DNA of 64,000 nt from Mallotus nudiflorus (GCA_947683625.1 CANTUR010000125.1:868001-932000), one strand, 5' to 3'. Shown: positions 23,108 to 34,427, counted from the stretch's first letter. The notes: generated from the sequence alone by a model not told the origin. Made by a program: numbers and translations.

Positions 23108-23386
23108 CTAATTCCTTTTTTTAACCTTCTTTTTTATATTAATTGGATAAATGAAAAAAAAATGTGTACACTTATTTTCGTATCCAATAATGATGAGCTC
23201 GAACAATATCATCCTTCTTTTGATTGCATTTAATATTGTATTTATTTTGATAAGAACATAAGACCCAGATGTCCTTTTTAAGCCAATAAATTTGACATTT
23301 TTTTCCTTGAGATCAGAAGGCAAGAAACTTTTATTGCATTGATTGGAGTATAACCAAGTCAAAATAATATCATTTCCAGACTTCAT
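23108..23386 (-). pseudogene. possible B3-type DNA-binding domain remnant
   Basis: A 92-codon minus-strand frame reads LPSDLKEKNVKFIGLKRTSGSYVLIKI and, later, LNAIKRRMILFELIIIGYEN. The spacing and the LP...FEL pattern recall the B3 domain of REM-type plant proteins, where an L.EGD...FEL motif is expected; here the EGD part would need small frameshifts. This is weak pattern recognition. It could equally be chance in AT-rich DNA. Confidence 0.2.
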
Positions 23387-24179
23387 TTTATTATAAAACC
23401 CAAAATAACAAAAATTATCAATGAGAGTAAAGAAGAAAAATTATAATTTCCAAGTATTAATAAAAAAGAATGAAAAGAAAGTTTAATTTACTAATTGTCA
23501 AATTAATCTATTTTCTTTTTTTTTTTATGAATTTTACCTTACTGTTGGTGTGAAATTGTAAATCATCCACCAGCACCCTCCTAACCTCTCAATACCTTAT
23601 AGGACTTAAAAGACAAAAAAAATGATAAACTATAACAAAATTTAGTGTGCAATTTACCATGAAAAATAAAAATTTGCATTAAAATATAAGAAAATTAATA
23701 TGGGATGAGAAATATGAATCACACAATAAAAATTTTTATTAGCGGGACATGAGCTTACTGAGCAAAGTTGAGAAATATGAAGGACATAAGAAAACTTAGC
23801 TAGAGGAGGGCTTATTGAGTAAAGTCACCATGTGAAAGTGAATTTTATCTAAATTTCACTACTCATTGTGCATTTAAGCTTATTAGGGACTCAAATAAAA
23901 TGAATTTAAAATTCCTGCATTGAACATGTATATACATTTCTAGTGTTGTAGCCTTGCACATTATCCATGTCAGCCAAAATAGAGGAATCAGAATTATAAA
24001 TAGGCTGTGAACAAAATGCATAATAAGCAGTGCATATGATTCAATCAAATTCTTAAAGCATCAATTTTTATTGCATTACCAATGCCATAATGGAAACAAA
24101 TAGAAACATTAATTCCATCAATATTCATAAAACACGATGAAATTAATTTCAAACAATAACAAAAGCCAATCAGTTAAGC

Positions 24180-24430
24180 CTTAAATATCCAAAACATGCT
24201 TGGAGTCGGGTTTGGGTGATTCGAACTTAAACACTAGGAGCTACCTTGCCAAAGACCTGAAGAGCAATGATGAAGCCAATGAAACAGAGTCTCAACAACA
24301 GCAGGAGAGACTTGAGTCCCAAAGCATCATCGATGTAGAATCTAATTCTGCTCAAGGAGGTGGTGGATGCTGCGAGAGCGGAGGATCCAACATCGCATCT
24401 AAGTATGCCAGCTGTTTTAGCAGCTGAGCC
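24180..24430 (-). other. unidentified open region, possible host exon remnant
   Basis: GC-richer than its surroundings. The plus strand has a 75-codon frame (24200-24427) rich in Gln, Ser and Gly. The minus strand has an equally long frame reading STTSLSRIRFYIDDALGLKS followed by a hydrophobic LLLLLRLCFIGFIIAL. The minus frame looks more protein-like (a membrane-like helix) and is on the same strand as the NBS-LRR remnant beside it. I do not recognise either. Confidence 0.25.
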
Positions 24431-24499
24431 GGAGGAGGAGAGGGTTTATGATTGAAAGAAGAAAAAAGAAAAACAAATAAATAAACATTTTAGTTCCTT

Positions 24500-24935
24500 C
24501 TATCAGTGCTAAAAGGTTTTGAAGGAACTTACAATTATAGACTCCACAGCATCTTGTCCTTGTGCTAAAAGAACCCCCCATTTTTTCACCTTCAAACGTT
24601 TAAGATTCTTAAATAGAGATAATTGAAATGAAGACAGTGTGGCTGAATATTTTGTGAATGGGTTGTCACTCTGGTACACAAGTAGCACATAATGTCCATT
24701 AGCCCTATTATTAAGAGGACAATGACAACCCCAAAGGTGATCATATACTTCACCGATCACTTGGGAGTCTGGAAACCAAAAGACTATCTATAATCGTCGA
24801 TAGTTTGTCTAAGTTCATAGCTGATATAGAAAACCACTCCTTTGAACTGATCCCAATTTGAAGGAAACTATATGCCTATGGAAGATCCTGTACTTTGATA
24901 GGTGAACCATCCTGGAACTTCACTTCCAGAATATA
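24500..24935 (-). pseudogene. TIR-NBS-LRR C-terminal (C-JID) remnant
   Basis: Read on the minus strand: SEVPGWFTYQSTGSSIGI, a stop, FPSNWDQFKGVVFYI, stops, then VIGEVYDHLWGCHCPLNN and LKVKKWGVLLAQGQDA. The PGWF..Q.TGSSI, FP.NW and VKK.GV.L motifs, in this order, are typical of the C-terminal jelly-roll domain that follows the LRRs of plant TIR-type immune receptors. TIR, NB-ARC and LRR parts are absent: a chromovirus fragment on the plus strand starts at about 24942, where the rest of the gene would be. Several in-frame stops; a pseudogene. Confidence 0.6.
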
Positions 24936-24941
24936 ATAAGC

Positions 24942-25440
24942 AGACATAAAAGCTATGTGGATATGAAGTGTAAGGATGTGGAGTTTCAGGTTGGAGATTA
25001 TGTGTCTCTAAAGGTATCATCGATGAAAAGTGTGATGAGGTTTGGCAAGAAAGGGAAGTTAGCACTAAGCTATATTGGACCATTCAAGATTTTGGAGAGA
25101 GTGGGCATGGTTGCATATTGGTTGGCTTTGCCTCTAAATTTGTCTCAAGTGCATCCAGTATTTCATGTCTCGATGCTGAGGAAGTACATTTCAGACCCTT
25201 CGCATGTGTTATAGCCTCAAAGTGTGGAAGTGAATGAAGATCTAACATACGAGGAAGAGCCAACTATGATTGTGGATTATCAAGTTCATCAGTTACGTTC
25301 TAAGCAGATTCTGATGGTCAAGGTGTTGTGGAGGAGCAACAACATGGAAGAACACACGTGGGAGACCGAGGTTGAGATGCGGGTGACTTACCCTTACCTT
25401 TTTCCTCGATCAATTCTTATATTCAGTTCTTTTATTTAAA
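24942..25440 (+). pseudogene. chromovirus integrase C-terminus and chromodomain
   Basis: Plus-strand reading RHKSYVDMKCKDVEFQVGDYV, MRFGKKGKLALSYIGPFKIL and VHPVFHVSMLRKYISDPSHVL matches the C-terminal integrase region of Tekay/Del-like gypsy elements. After a TAG at 25212, VEVNEDLTYEEEPTMIVDYQVHQLRSKQI and VKVLWRSNNMEEHTWETEVEM form the chromodomain that directs these elements to heterochromatin. All earlier parts of gag-pol are missing; the left end abuts the NBS-LRR remnant. It is followed by a purine tract and LTR start. Confidence 0.85.
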
Positions 25441-25460
25441 TTCAAGGATGAATTTTTTTT

Positions 25461-25630
25461 ATGGGGGAGATTGTTATAACCCAAAATTTTATAAATTATT
25501 AAATCAATTTATGGGATTTGCAGTGTTAATAATTATTTGATTAAATTGTAATATTTAATTATTTTATGAAATTAAATTTGAATATTATTTTAATTTATTA
25601 TGAAATTAAATTAATTGTTATATTTATATA
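25461..25630 (+). repeat. chromovirus polypurine tract and first part of 3' LTR
   Basis: ATGGGGGAGA (25461-25470) then TGTTATAACCC (25472), a normal plant gypsy LTR start. The LTR is cut at 25630 by the Tat-like element and resumes at 34840-34845 after the duplicated ATATA. Confidence 0.8.
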
Positions 25631-26001
25631 TGATAACTAATCTGTGGAACTCCTGGGCTAGACGTCCTGTAAAGCACGAAACAGGGGGCAAGGTGAGAGG
25701 TGGGGGGAATCCCCACAAACACTATGATGCCTAAGTTAGAGAATAGAAGTAGGGAGGAGGTGAGATAGCTTGAATGTGTGTGAATGAGATGTCCCATTAT
25801 GAGGGGTATAGGGTTCTATATATAACAATACTCAAACCTGGGAGGAATGGGATTCCTTATGGATCAGTGAATCATAATCTTTGTAAGAGAGTGGTCCTTC
25901 TTCGATTAGGATTCCTCTTTGAGGTAGTTCCTTGGATGGGTCTATCTTCTCCCTTATCCATGTGTTCCTATTTAGGGGGGTAGAGGACCCTTAATTAGGT
26001 G
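25631..26001 (-). repeat. Tat element 3' LTR
   Basis: Matches 34448-34821 closely: GGAACTCCTGGGCTAGACGT near the left end and TAGAGGACCC near the right. The last bases of the 5' LTR counterpart (34822-34839) are not found here, so the U3 edge is altered or lost. Plus-strand frames of 69 codons in both LTRs are duplicated LTR sequence, not genes. Confidence 0.85.
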
Positions 26002-26180
26002 AGTTGAGGTGAGGTGGCCAGCCTTAGTCATAATAAGCAAAGCTTGGTGCCGAGTATTTTGGTTGGTCATCATCGAATCGTAATCTATGGAACTGGGTAC
26101 CTGATGAGTGAGTATGATCACCGCAATAGATTAACCCATCCGTTTTAGAACAAGACGGAACTAGTCATCATTGGATTTGT

Positions 26181-26490
26181 AGATGCTCGATTTAGGGGCA
26201 TGAGGCTTAGATGTTTGGAACCTCAGTACTACGGAAGCGACCTGAGGGTGCCAGCTTCAGTCACTGGACTTATATGAACGAGACTTAGATGCTCAGCTCA
26301 GGGGCGTGAGGCTTACATGCTCGGAACCTCAGTACTACGGAAGCTACCTGAGGGTGCTAGCTTCAGTCATTGGACTTATGTGAACGAGACTTAGATGCTC
26401 GGCTCAGGGGCATGAGGCTTACATGCTTAGAATCTTAGTATTACGGAAGTGACCTGAGGGTACCAGCTTCAGTCACTGGACTTATGTGCT
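26181..26490 (+). repeat. three tandem 106-bp repeats
   Basis: Units start at 26181, 26287 and 26393 with AGATGCTC and share GGGGC.TGAGGCTTA.ATG, ACGGAAG..ACCTGAGGGT and CAGCTTCAGTCA. The period is exactly 106 bp twice; the third unit ends near 26490. They lie between the 3' LTR and the TATA box of the opposite-strand gene, about 290 bp upstream of that box. Confidence 0.9.
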
Positions 26491-26775
26491 CGGAATGGGC
26501 TGGGAGTGATGCTTGAAACATCTCCATATTTACTTGATGGAGCAACCCACTCGAAGATGTGGGTGGGCCAACACGTGGTGGTTTTATTTCAACTCTTGAG
26601 GTCACGTGATTGATGCATCATTTTGTGTGTCAGTAAACGAAATGCTCGTACAGCCGTTATCGCGACTCCTCGCCTAATGGGTTATTTTATTCCCAACAAG
26701 CCCTTGATGGCCTAGGGAGTAGCACAGTAATAATAAGGGCAGTTAATGGCGTGCTTCCAGGTCCTTTCGTGTCTC

Positions 26776-26783
26776 TATAAATA
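26776..26783 (+). promoter_or_regulatory. TATA box of the opposite-strand accessory gene
   Basis: TATAAATA 197 bp before the ATG at 26980, in a GC-richer setting than the neighbourhood. It faces the accessory gene and points away from the 3' LTR. Prediction from motif and position only. Confidence 0.5.
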
Positions 26784-26979
26784 CTGTTACGCTTGCTAAA
26801 TGACACATTTTGCTTTCTTTGCTTTTTTATTTTATTTTTGCTGCGTTTCTACTGCCTCCACCGTTTATATTCCTTCCTGCCATAATTCTTGCTTGAGGTG
26901 ACTAGGTGATTCTTTTCATTTTTTCTTCCTCCTCTTTTTGCCCCTTTTGTGTCATTTGGTTTTTGTCCCCTTCTTTGCT

Positions 26980-28810
26980 ATGGCTCCCCAGGAAGAAATT
27001 AGCTATGACCTCTTTATGTCCAACGTAGATAGCGAATTGCTAGGGTGGTATCGGCGGTGGTTCTGCATCCCCACCGATTATGCCCTCCACACTATAGATA
27101 GAAGGTTTAGGGCGCATATCCCTTTATCAGGGCTAAGTAGATTAGTAGTGTACTTCAACCAGTTAGAGGGGAGTCTGAAATTTCCCTTAGATCCCTTTGT
27201 CAAAGACTTTCTTAATAGGAATAACATTGTGTCCGGTCAGCTTCATCTGAATAGTTATAGGATACTGACCAGGTTCCTCCAGTTGATGCATGAAGAGGGT
27301 AGGGTTCCCGATCTAGATGTTCTCTAGTATTTGTATAGGCTAACTAGGAAGAAGGGAGAGTTGATGTTCTCCCTTTCGGTCGTACCCAACCATTCATTTT
27401 TTTGTTAAACTTCTGGATCTCCACAAGAAGTGGAGATACCATTTTTTCATTGTGGAGCATCAATCGGACTTCCTGGATGTCCGACGGATGTGGTCGGATG
27501 AGTGTCATAAAGTGACCCATCTAGCGAAACTTTTTGATCCTGATACGGAGTTAGTTTTGCGGCTACATCTAGACGGACTCGCCGAAGCTTGATCCGCGGA
27601 AGATGCATCCCGGAGGTATCTATGGAGAGTCTATTCGAATCACGACCATTCCCCTAGTATGATTATTTCGCTTTGAGCTTTATTTTGTCTGACTAGTTTT
27701 ATTTTTCCATCTGTAGATGGCTGACTTTTTTTATTTTACGAGCGGGATTTCCTTAGTTTATGAGCTAGCTGCAGTGGAGGAGGGCCGGAATTCTCCTTCC
27801 CCGGAAACTGAGGCTCCTCTAGCTTTGGAGGATATTCCTGTCGACCCTAAGGGCAAGGCACCGATGGAAAGTGAGTGGCCGGAGCTGGTCGGGCGAAGAA
27901 AAAGGCGGCTGATCGACACAGGGTCAGATGTAGAGGGGCTAGACGAAGAGATTTACATCCAGCACCCCTAGTTATCTGGTTGTCCAGATATACGGGGCTG
28001 GATATTGAAAAAGATGAAGCCCCCGAGCATCTCCAACAGTCAAGTACGGGACTAGTACGTTGAGTTATTGTGGTTACTCACTGACATGCAACTTTGGTCG
28101 GAGGAGGGACCGGACGGATTGCTAGATTCCATGATCGACTAGTCGCTGGAGGTAAGGGAGTTTCTGCTACTTAATACAACTATTGTAGTGGATTCTTGAA
28201 TAAGTTGCCTGGTTGTTTTTGGTAGACGACTCAAACCTTGCTACTGGCGAAGGATCAGTACTTCTACTTGAAGAGCCAGTACAACTTAAAGGAAACTGAG
28301 GTGGGGACAATAGCTATAGATTTTGCGAAGAAGCTGGATAGCGCCAAGGCAGCTCTGGAACACTGCGAGACAAGATATGTAGAGGCCAAATCTGATGTGG
28401 AGGCAAATCAAAAAAAGGTTTATGAACTAGAACATAACTAGGCCCAGCTGACAAGGAGGATCGAGGAGCAGGATCTTCAGATTGCTGAGCTTTAGAGGAG
28501 GCTAGCGGAGCTTGAGAAATCTTGTGCGAATGATAAGAAGGCATATCAAAGCATGGTAGGGGGTTTCTCAATGCATATCGGGCTAAGTGCAAAAGGATCC
28601 TGCTCTCTCAAGACTCAGGATTGGACTTAAGGGGCCTTAGATTGGATAACTCCAGCTGATCTGGCTAGGCTTGTTGTGGAGGAGGACACCCGTCGAAAAG
28701 CTGGTTCCTTTCCTTGAGAGATTTTGAAGAGGCCACTATTATAGCTGGGTATGGTGAGCATCCAAAGGCTGTCGATGTTGTTTCCCCCTCAGTTTCTGGG
28801 ATTAGGGGTC
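26980..28810 (+). pseudogene. opposite-strand accessory gene of the Tat element (gypsy-type transposon domain plus coiled coil)
   Basis: ATG at 26980 (MAPQEEISYDLFMSN). The first part has IPLSGLSRLVVYFNQLEGSLKFPLDPFVKDFLN and HLNSYRILTRFLQLM, the pattern of the 'putative gypsy type transposon' domain found in plant accessory ORFs. TAG at 27325 and a one-base shift near 27400 break it; the shifted frame continues with RYHFFIVEHQSDFLDVRRMW and DECHKVTHLAKLFDPDTELV. Likely introns: one ending CTGTAG at 27716, another from GTAAGG (28151) to GGTAG (28225). The last exon (from 28226) is a coiled coil (KKLDSAKAALEHCETRYVEA). It ends tail to tail with pol. Grande-type Tat elements are known to carry an ORF in this position and orientation; its function is unknown. 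Confidence 0.7.
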
Positions 28811-28958
28811 CGGGTGTTCAAATACTAAAGTATATATGTATAGGTTGATGTGTATCTTTTATCTTTTTTTTTTGTAACCAATCATGTGTAAAGACATTCT
28901 TTATCAATGAAGATACTTTTTATTATTGAATCAGATTAAGTATTTGAGTACAAGATTA

Positions 28959-30265
28959 CTAATAATATTTCCTAAGAGAGTCTGAGTTCCAGAACCTCGG
29001 TAGTTCTCTGCCTCCTCTTTCTCTTAGTCTATACGCCCCCTTTGTTGTGCATTCTGAGATCTGATACGGGCCTTCCCAATTCGGACCTAATTTGTCGGTG
29101 CTCGAGGTACCTTTGCCAATATCTGATCTTCTAAGTACCCAGTCACCCGTCCTAAAATTCTCTGTTGGTTTACATAGATGGTGGTACCGGGTTATTCTTT
29201 ATCGATGTGCCTCAGTCATTGTTGCCGCTTGTTCTCTTCGTTCCTCTTGTACGTCAAGGCATATCTATGTGTCAACGCTATTGATGGCATGGTCGATGTC
29301 TTGGCTTACCCAGTAACTTGGGGACTTAACCTCCATTGGAATTACTACATCCATGCCATAAGTCAGTCTAAATGGCATTTCACCAGTGAACGATCGAGGT
29401 GTGGTTCTGCAGGCCCAGATTACATTGTTCAGCTCTTCGACCCAGTTCCCTCTCTTATCGTCGAGTCTTTTCTTCAACCCTTGCATGAGGATTCTGTTGG
29501 TGACCTCAGTTTGTCTGTTCGTCTGCGTGTGAGCTACTGAGGCAAAGTGCAGTTTTATTCCAAGGTCCGAGCAAAAACTTTTGAATTTATGGTTGTCGAA
29601 CTATTTGCCATTGTCTATAATTAAAGTGTGGGGGATGCTGAATCTACAAATGATCTCCTTCCAGAAAAAGTGTTGTATCTGAGCTTCTGTGATGGTTGGG
29701 ACTACTTCTGCTTCTACCCATTTCATAAAATGGTCAATGGCCACGATTAAGAACTTATTCTATAAGGTAGAGGGAGGAAAAGGATCCAGGATGTCCATCC
29801 CCCATATGGCGAAAGGCCAAGGGCTACCGATGCGATACAGAGGTCGAGAAGATTTATGGCTAAGTCGGGCATAGTGCTGGCACTGGGGACATGATTGTGT
29901 TAGCTATTGGGCATCCTTTGACATGGTGGGCCAGTAATACCCTTGGAGCAAAGCCTTTTTAGTGAGTGAATAGTGGGACTCATATGCACCATAGATTCCT
30001 TCATGGATTTCTCGGAGTATGTAATTTCCCTCCTCCAGGGAAACGCACTTTGACCAGGGGTGCGACAGGGATTTTTGGTAGAGCTCCCCTCGGTGGACGG
30101 AATAATGGGCTGCTTTGGCCTTGAGCTTCTGAGCTTGCAGCTTATCTTCTGGGAGTGTGTCATGCTTAAGATATTGGATTATGGGCTGTATCCATTCTGA
30201 TACTACTTATGTTATGAAAACTTCAGTGTCCTCTATGCTGGGACTGGTTAGTGATTTGGTGAAAT
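28959..30265 (-). pseudogene. Tat element integrase
   Basis: Minus strand. VAIDHFMKWVEAE (near 29740) holds the first catalytic Asp, LIIDNGK.FDN (near 29610) the second, and TEVTNRILMQGLKKRLDDKR (29430-29500) the Glu. WACRTTPRSFTGEMPFRLTYG follows. The C-terminal DKLGPNWEGPYQISECTTKGAYRL and FWNSDSLRKYY end at TAG 28959-28961. Upstream, a decayed HHCC zinc region reads around 29900-30160. Numerous stops. Confidence 0.85.
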
Positions 30266-30329
30266 TCATATCCCTAAATGCTTGATTGTTCTCGGCTGCA
30301 GATTTAGCAAGGTAATCGGCCTCATTGTT

Positions 30330-30700
30330 GTCTTCCCTGGGAATTTGGACGATCTTTCATTGGCCTTCATCTTGCTCGATGTGTTGCAAAAGTCGCTTGG
30401 CTTTGTCTACATACTTGGCAATGCAGGCATCTTTGATTTGAAATGCTCTGTTGACTTGGTTGACTACTAGTTAGGAATCTGAGTGTATGCTGAGGTGTTT
30501 GGCCCTGACTTCAGTGGCTAGTTTCAACCCTGCGATGAGTGCTTCGTATTCGGCTGCATTGTTAGTGGCATTATACTCTATGCATATTGCGTACTGGTTA
30601 TAAACTTTATACGGCCCCCTGAGGATTATTCCTACTCTGAAATTTGAGCTGAGGATGCTCCGTCAACATAGAGCTTCCATTCTAGTATCTTGGTCAAGGC
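30330..30700 (-). pseudogene. Tat element second (archaeal-type) RNase H
   Basis: Minus strand, across two frames: KLYVDGASSAQ, then GIILRGPYKVYNQYAICIEY, NNAAEYEALIAGLKLATEVR and HLSIHSDS.LVVNQV. The D...E...D pattern and N-A-A-E-Y-E-A-L are those of the additional RNase H that distinguishes Tat elements. Stops and a frameshift near 30645 inactivate it. Confidence 0.8.
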
Positions 30701-30779
30701 TATATCTTCCAGAGCCATTTCTTATACAAAATTTGCTAATGCCTGGGCTTTCATCTACTGTCGGGGCTCATAATCAATA

Positions 30780-31357
30780 TCAAACTCGTCAAGTAAGATC
30801 GACCATTGCACTAGCCTGCCTGAAGTCTCTGGTCTCTGTAATATTTTTTACAGCGGGAAATAGGATCGGACTACAATATGGTAAGCTTGGAAGTAGTGTC
30901 GAAGCTTTCGAGAAGCATGAACCACAACTAAGGCTAACTTGTCCAGCATGGGGTATCGAACTTCAGGTCCTCAGAGCATCTTATTGACATAGTAAACAAG
31001 GCTTTGCTAGCTTCCCTCTTCCCTTACTAGTACTGAAGCGATGCATTCTCAGCCAATAGAGAGGTATAAGTATAACGTCTCATTTGGTATCAGACGGTTG
31101 ATTAATGGTGGGGAAGACAATAATCTTTTAATTTCTTCAAATGCTGCTTGGCAATCAGCGGACCACTGAAACTTGTCGAAACTTTTGAGAGCTCGGAACA
31201 ATGGTAGACATCGCCTAGCCGAGCAAGAAATAAAATGCCCCAATGCGGTTATTCTACCACTTAGCTTTTGTATATCGCGGATGCTCTTCGATTCCGCCAT
31301 GTTGAGTATGGCTTCCATTTTTTCTAGGTTGGCTTCAATGCCTCGGTGAGAAATCAT
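30780..31357 (-). pseudogene. Tat element RNase H attached to RT
   Basis: Minus strand: EANLEKMEAILNMAESKSIRDIQKL, GRITALGHFISCSARRCLPLF, WSADCQAAFEEIKRLLSSPP, then after stops ALVVVHASRKLRHYFQAYHI. This is the usual RT thumb/connection and RNase H sequence of gypsy pol. At least three stops. Confidence 0.8.
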
Positions 31358-31379
31358 GAACCCTAGGAACTTGCCTGCC

Positions 31380-32122
31380 TAGACTCTGAAGATGCATTTA
31401 TCAGGATTCAACTTGATCCTGGATTGGCTTAGTAACTGGAGGACTCGATCCATGTCTGCTGGGTGATGCTTCGGGTGCTTGCTTTTGATGATGATGTCAT
31501 CCATATATACCTCTACATTGGTTCCAATCTAGCTCTGGAGGACTTGGTTCATCATTCTTTGGTACGTGGCTCCAACATTTTTCAGTTCGAAGGGCATCAC
31601 CATGTAGTAGTACAACCCTTCATGTGTGACGAAGGATGTTTTCTCCTGATCTTCTTTCTTCATGGGGATCTGGTGATAACCTTGGGTAGCATATATGAAG
31701 CTGTATAAGCCATGGCCAATGGTGGAATCGATGAGCTGATCAATCGTTGGTAATGGGTAGCTATCTTTAAGGCATGTTCGGTTGAGGTTGGTGTAGTCTA
31801 CACACATTTTGTACTTCCCATTTGCTTTTTTAACGAGTACCATGTTGGCTACCCAGTCTGAGTGAGTAACCTCTTTAATGAACCCGGCTGCCAATAGCTT
31901 TACCATTTCCGTGGCAATGATCTTTTGTCTTTCATAGGCAAAAGTTCTTTTCTTCTGTGCTACTGGCTTGGCTCCTAGTTTAGTGTTTAGGCAGTGACAG
32001 GCAACCCGCGGGTCCATGCCGACGATCTCGGAGGCTTGAGAAGCAAAATCCTTTGAGTTTCTGGTAAGGACGTCCCTTATTGTGTCTTTGATGTTCAGAT
32101 CAAGGGCATTGCCAATTTTCAT
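31380..32122 (-). pseudogene. Tat element reverse transcriptase
   Basis: Minus strand. KLLAAGFIKEVTHSDWVANMV, KMCVDYTNLNRTCLKDSYPLP, GYHQIPMKKEDQEKTSFVT, and the catalytic VYMDDIIIKSK (near 31490-31520) follow in standard order. A stop separates the YMDD part from the 197-codon frame 31529-32122. SYPLPTIDQLID is intact. Best-preserved part of this pol. Confidence 0.88.
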
Positions 32123-32263
32123 GGACTTTCCTCCCCTGATTCACAATGTCTCCGTGTCTTCCACCAGTTGTGGGTCAGCACCTCGCTTCTCAATTTCCCA
32201 TGCCTCTAAATGAAAAGCCTCCGCCAGAGACTTCATGGTCATCTGATAGCATTGTCTGGCCAT

Positions 32264-32731
32264 TTACTGATCTCCCCTAATAGTAAGGGTCCACTTCTTG
32301 ACCGAAATTTTCATAGTTAATTGTCGAATGTTGGTGACTGCATCTGCTTCGTAAAGTACCGGCCATCCTATTATCCCATTATAGGCTAGTGGTATGTCTA
32401 CCACGTTGAATGGAGTCTGGACGATTTTTGTTTCCTCATCCTCTTGGTTTCTGAATTCTAGGTCCAGATTGACAATCCCCATTGGTTGTATCGTTCCCCC
32501 ACAAAAACTAGTGATGGGGTTTTGGATGGCCGTTAAGTTGGTGATGAAGCTACCCATAGCTTTGTATGCATTCCAAGATAAAACATTGCTAGCACTCCCA
32601 TTATCGACCAGTAGCCTTTTGACTCGATACTTATTTATGCATGCAGTTATCACCAGGGCATCACTATGAGGGTGATGTATATGAAAATTGTCTTCCGGGT
32701 TGAAAATGCTATCACTTTTCCCAGGTATCAT
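32264..32731 (-). pseudogene. Tat element aspartic protease
   Basis: A 155-codon minus-strand frame. HSDALVITACINKYRVKRLLVDNGSASNVL has the retropepsin active site as D-N-G-S, the form usual in Tat elements, and YNGIIGWPVLYEADAV replaces the expected YNAILGRP flap sequence. It processes gag-pol in a live element; here it sits between gag and RT segments that contain stops. Confidence 0.8.
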
Positions 32732-32799
32732 TTTTTCTCCTCTACTGCGCTTTAACTATTTCCCAGTGTTTTCTCCTCCTACAATCATGTTGATCATCC

Positions 32800-33860
32800 T
32801 AATCGGTTCTTTCCTAGCTTTCTTTGCCTCAGCTTTGTCATGGTCTTGGTTTTTCTAGGTTTCCGCGTCCCCTCGATGCGTTAGTCAAATTATCAAGCTT
32901 TCCCCACTGCACCAGTTTTTCTATGGCACTCTTTAGTTCTCTGCAGCCTTCTGTGTTATGGTTGTACTCTTTATGATACTCGTAGTACTGGCTTCTATTA
33001 CGAGTAAATCTCCGGCTTGGGCTGATTCTCTTGGTCAGTGTAATCTCCACTTCATTCTGCCTGACCCACATAAGGATCCTGGATCGAGAGGTGTTTAAGG
33101 GTGTATATATGTTTGCTTCCCTATCAAATCTATCTGCCAAAGTTCTGAAATTCATTTTTGGGAAGCTTACTCGTCTCTATTTTGGTCGTTCATCCTTGAT
33201 CGATGGCCTGTCTTCTTCCTGATGCATCCTCCTGTCTTCATCCATCTTTATCATCCGGACCGCTATCGCCATTACCTCTGCAAAGGTATTCGGCTCTTTA
33301 GTCATTAATTTGTCTTTTAGCTTTCCGAGTCTGGTGCCATTTTTCAAAGCTTCTATGGCAACTTCATCAACGAGGTGCTCAATCTGCATAACTATTTTAT
33401 TGAAACGGTCAAGGTAACTTCATAGAGATTCATTAGCCTCCTGTCGGCACATCCGTAGGTCGTTGATGTTTTTTGCAAGAGGGATATTAGTTATGAATCT
33501 GATACGAAACTGCTCTGCTAGGTCCTCAAAAGAAGTGATAGAATTCTCTGGGAGCCGATGAAACCATTTTTAGGCGCTCTTCGTGAGTGTACTTGGGAAG
33601 ACTTTGCACATGATTCCATCGTTCACATTCTGGAGCAGCATCTTTGTCGAGAAAGTTGATATACGACTGATAGGGTCTCCTGTCCCATAGTACTGATCAA
33701 GCTGAGGGATTCTAAACTTACTAGGAATCTCCATTTGAATTATTCTGCTGATAAATAGGGTTCTACTATCCATCACCCATTCTTCTTCCTTTCTAGGTTT
33801 AGTTCGGGCTTTGTTCATTGCTTCCTCAACCTTCTGCGCTAATTTTGAATCATCAAGAGC
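32800..33860 (-). pseudogene. Tat element gag
   Basis: Minus strand. IPSKFRIPQLDQYYGTGDPI and KMLLQNVNDGIMCKVFPSTL open the gag domain (33570-33818). After a stop, KWFHRLPENSITSFEDLAEQF and ANESL.SYLDRFNKIVMQIEHLVDE follow, then CRELKSAIEKLVQWGKL with YYEYHKEYNHNTEGC, a knuckle-like Y/H/C region where the first Cys is Tyr. Four stops in all. Confidence 0.8.
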
Positions 33861-34427
33861 TGGGATGGACGAACTACACTCCCCTTCTGGTGTTTTACCC
33901 TTCCCTGTGCTCGTCCCTAGGGCTTGTTGAGGTGCTACATTATCATTATTTGCAACCGGTTTAGTATGCCCGCTCTGTATTATAGCTCTTACCTATTGTT
34001 GCATCAAGGCTATTTGTGCCTGAATATTTTTTATCATAGCCTTTTTGCTTACTTGGTTAAGGCCGAGTGTTTAGGTTACGGTGTTTAGGTTTGGAATGGT
34101 TATTGTTGGCGTTTCTAGTAGGCTTGGAAAAGGTATTGAGGGTATTGATCGATGGTGCTGCAACAGAGCATAATATGGGAGATCTATCCCAAGGACGGGT
34201 ATCTCGGGGTGTTTTTCAAAAATAAAGGTACATGTCCGGATGAGGCTCCAACATGCTGCAAGGTGGGCGGTGCTATTATTGCTGGGAAAGGGTTTGAAAG
34301 GTCAGTCGAAAGGATAGGTGCAGAAGGATTGGTGTCGGCCTCAGGAATTTGGGTTGGAGGTGGGCTAGAAGTCATAGTGAAGGTGTCTTTAGCTTAGCAA
34401 GTAAAATGAATGGCTTTCCCCAAGGAG

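Larger units (their letters stand above)
22857..24480. other. AT-rich interval with no clear gene
   Basis: No recognisable transposon. It contains short open frames on both strands; two are noted separately (23108-23386 and 24180-24430). Otherwise I see nothing. Confidence 0.5.

Noticed and set aside
25774..25983. 69-codon plus-strand frame repeated at 34591-34800.
   Set aside because: It lies in both LTRs of the Tat element and has no recognisable protein features.
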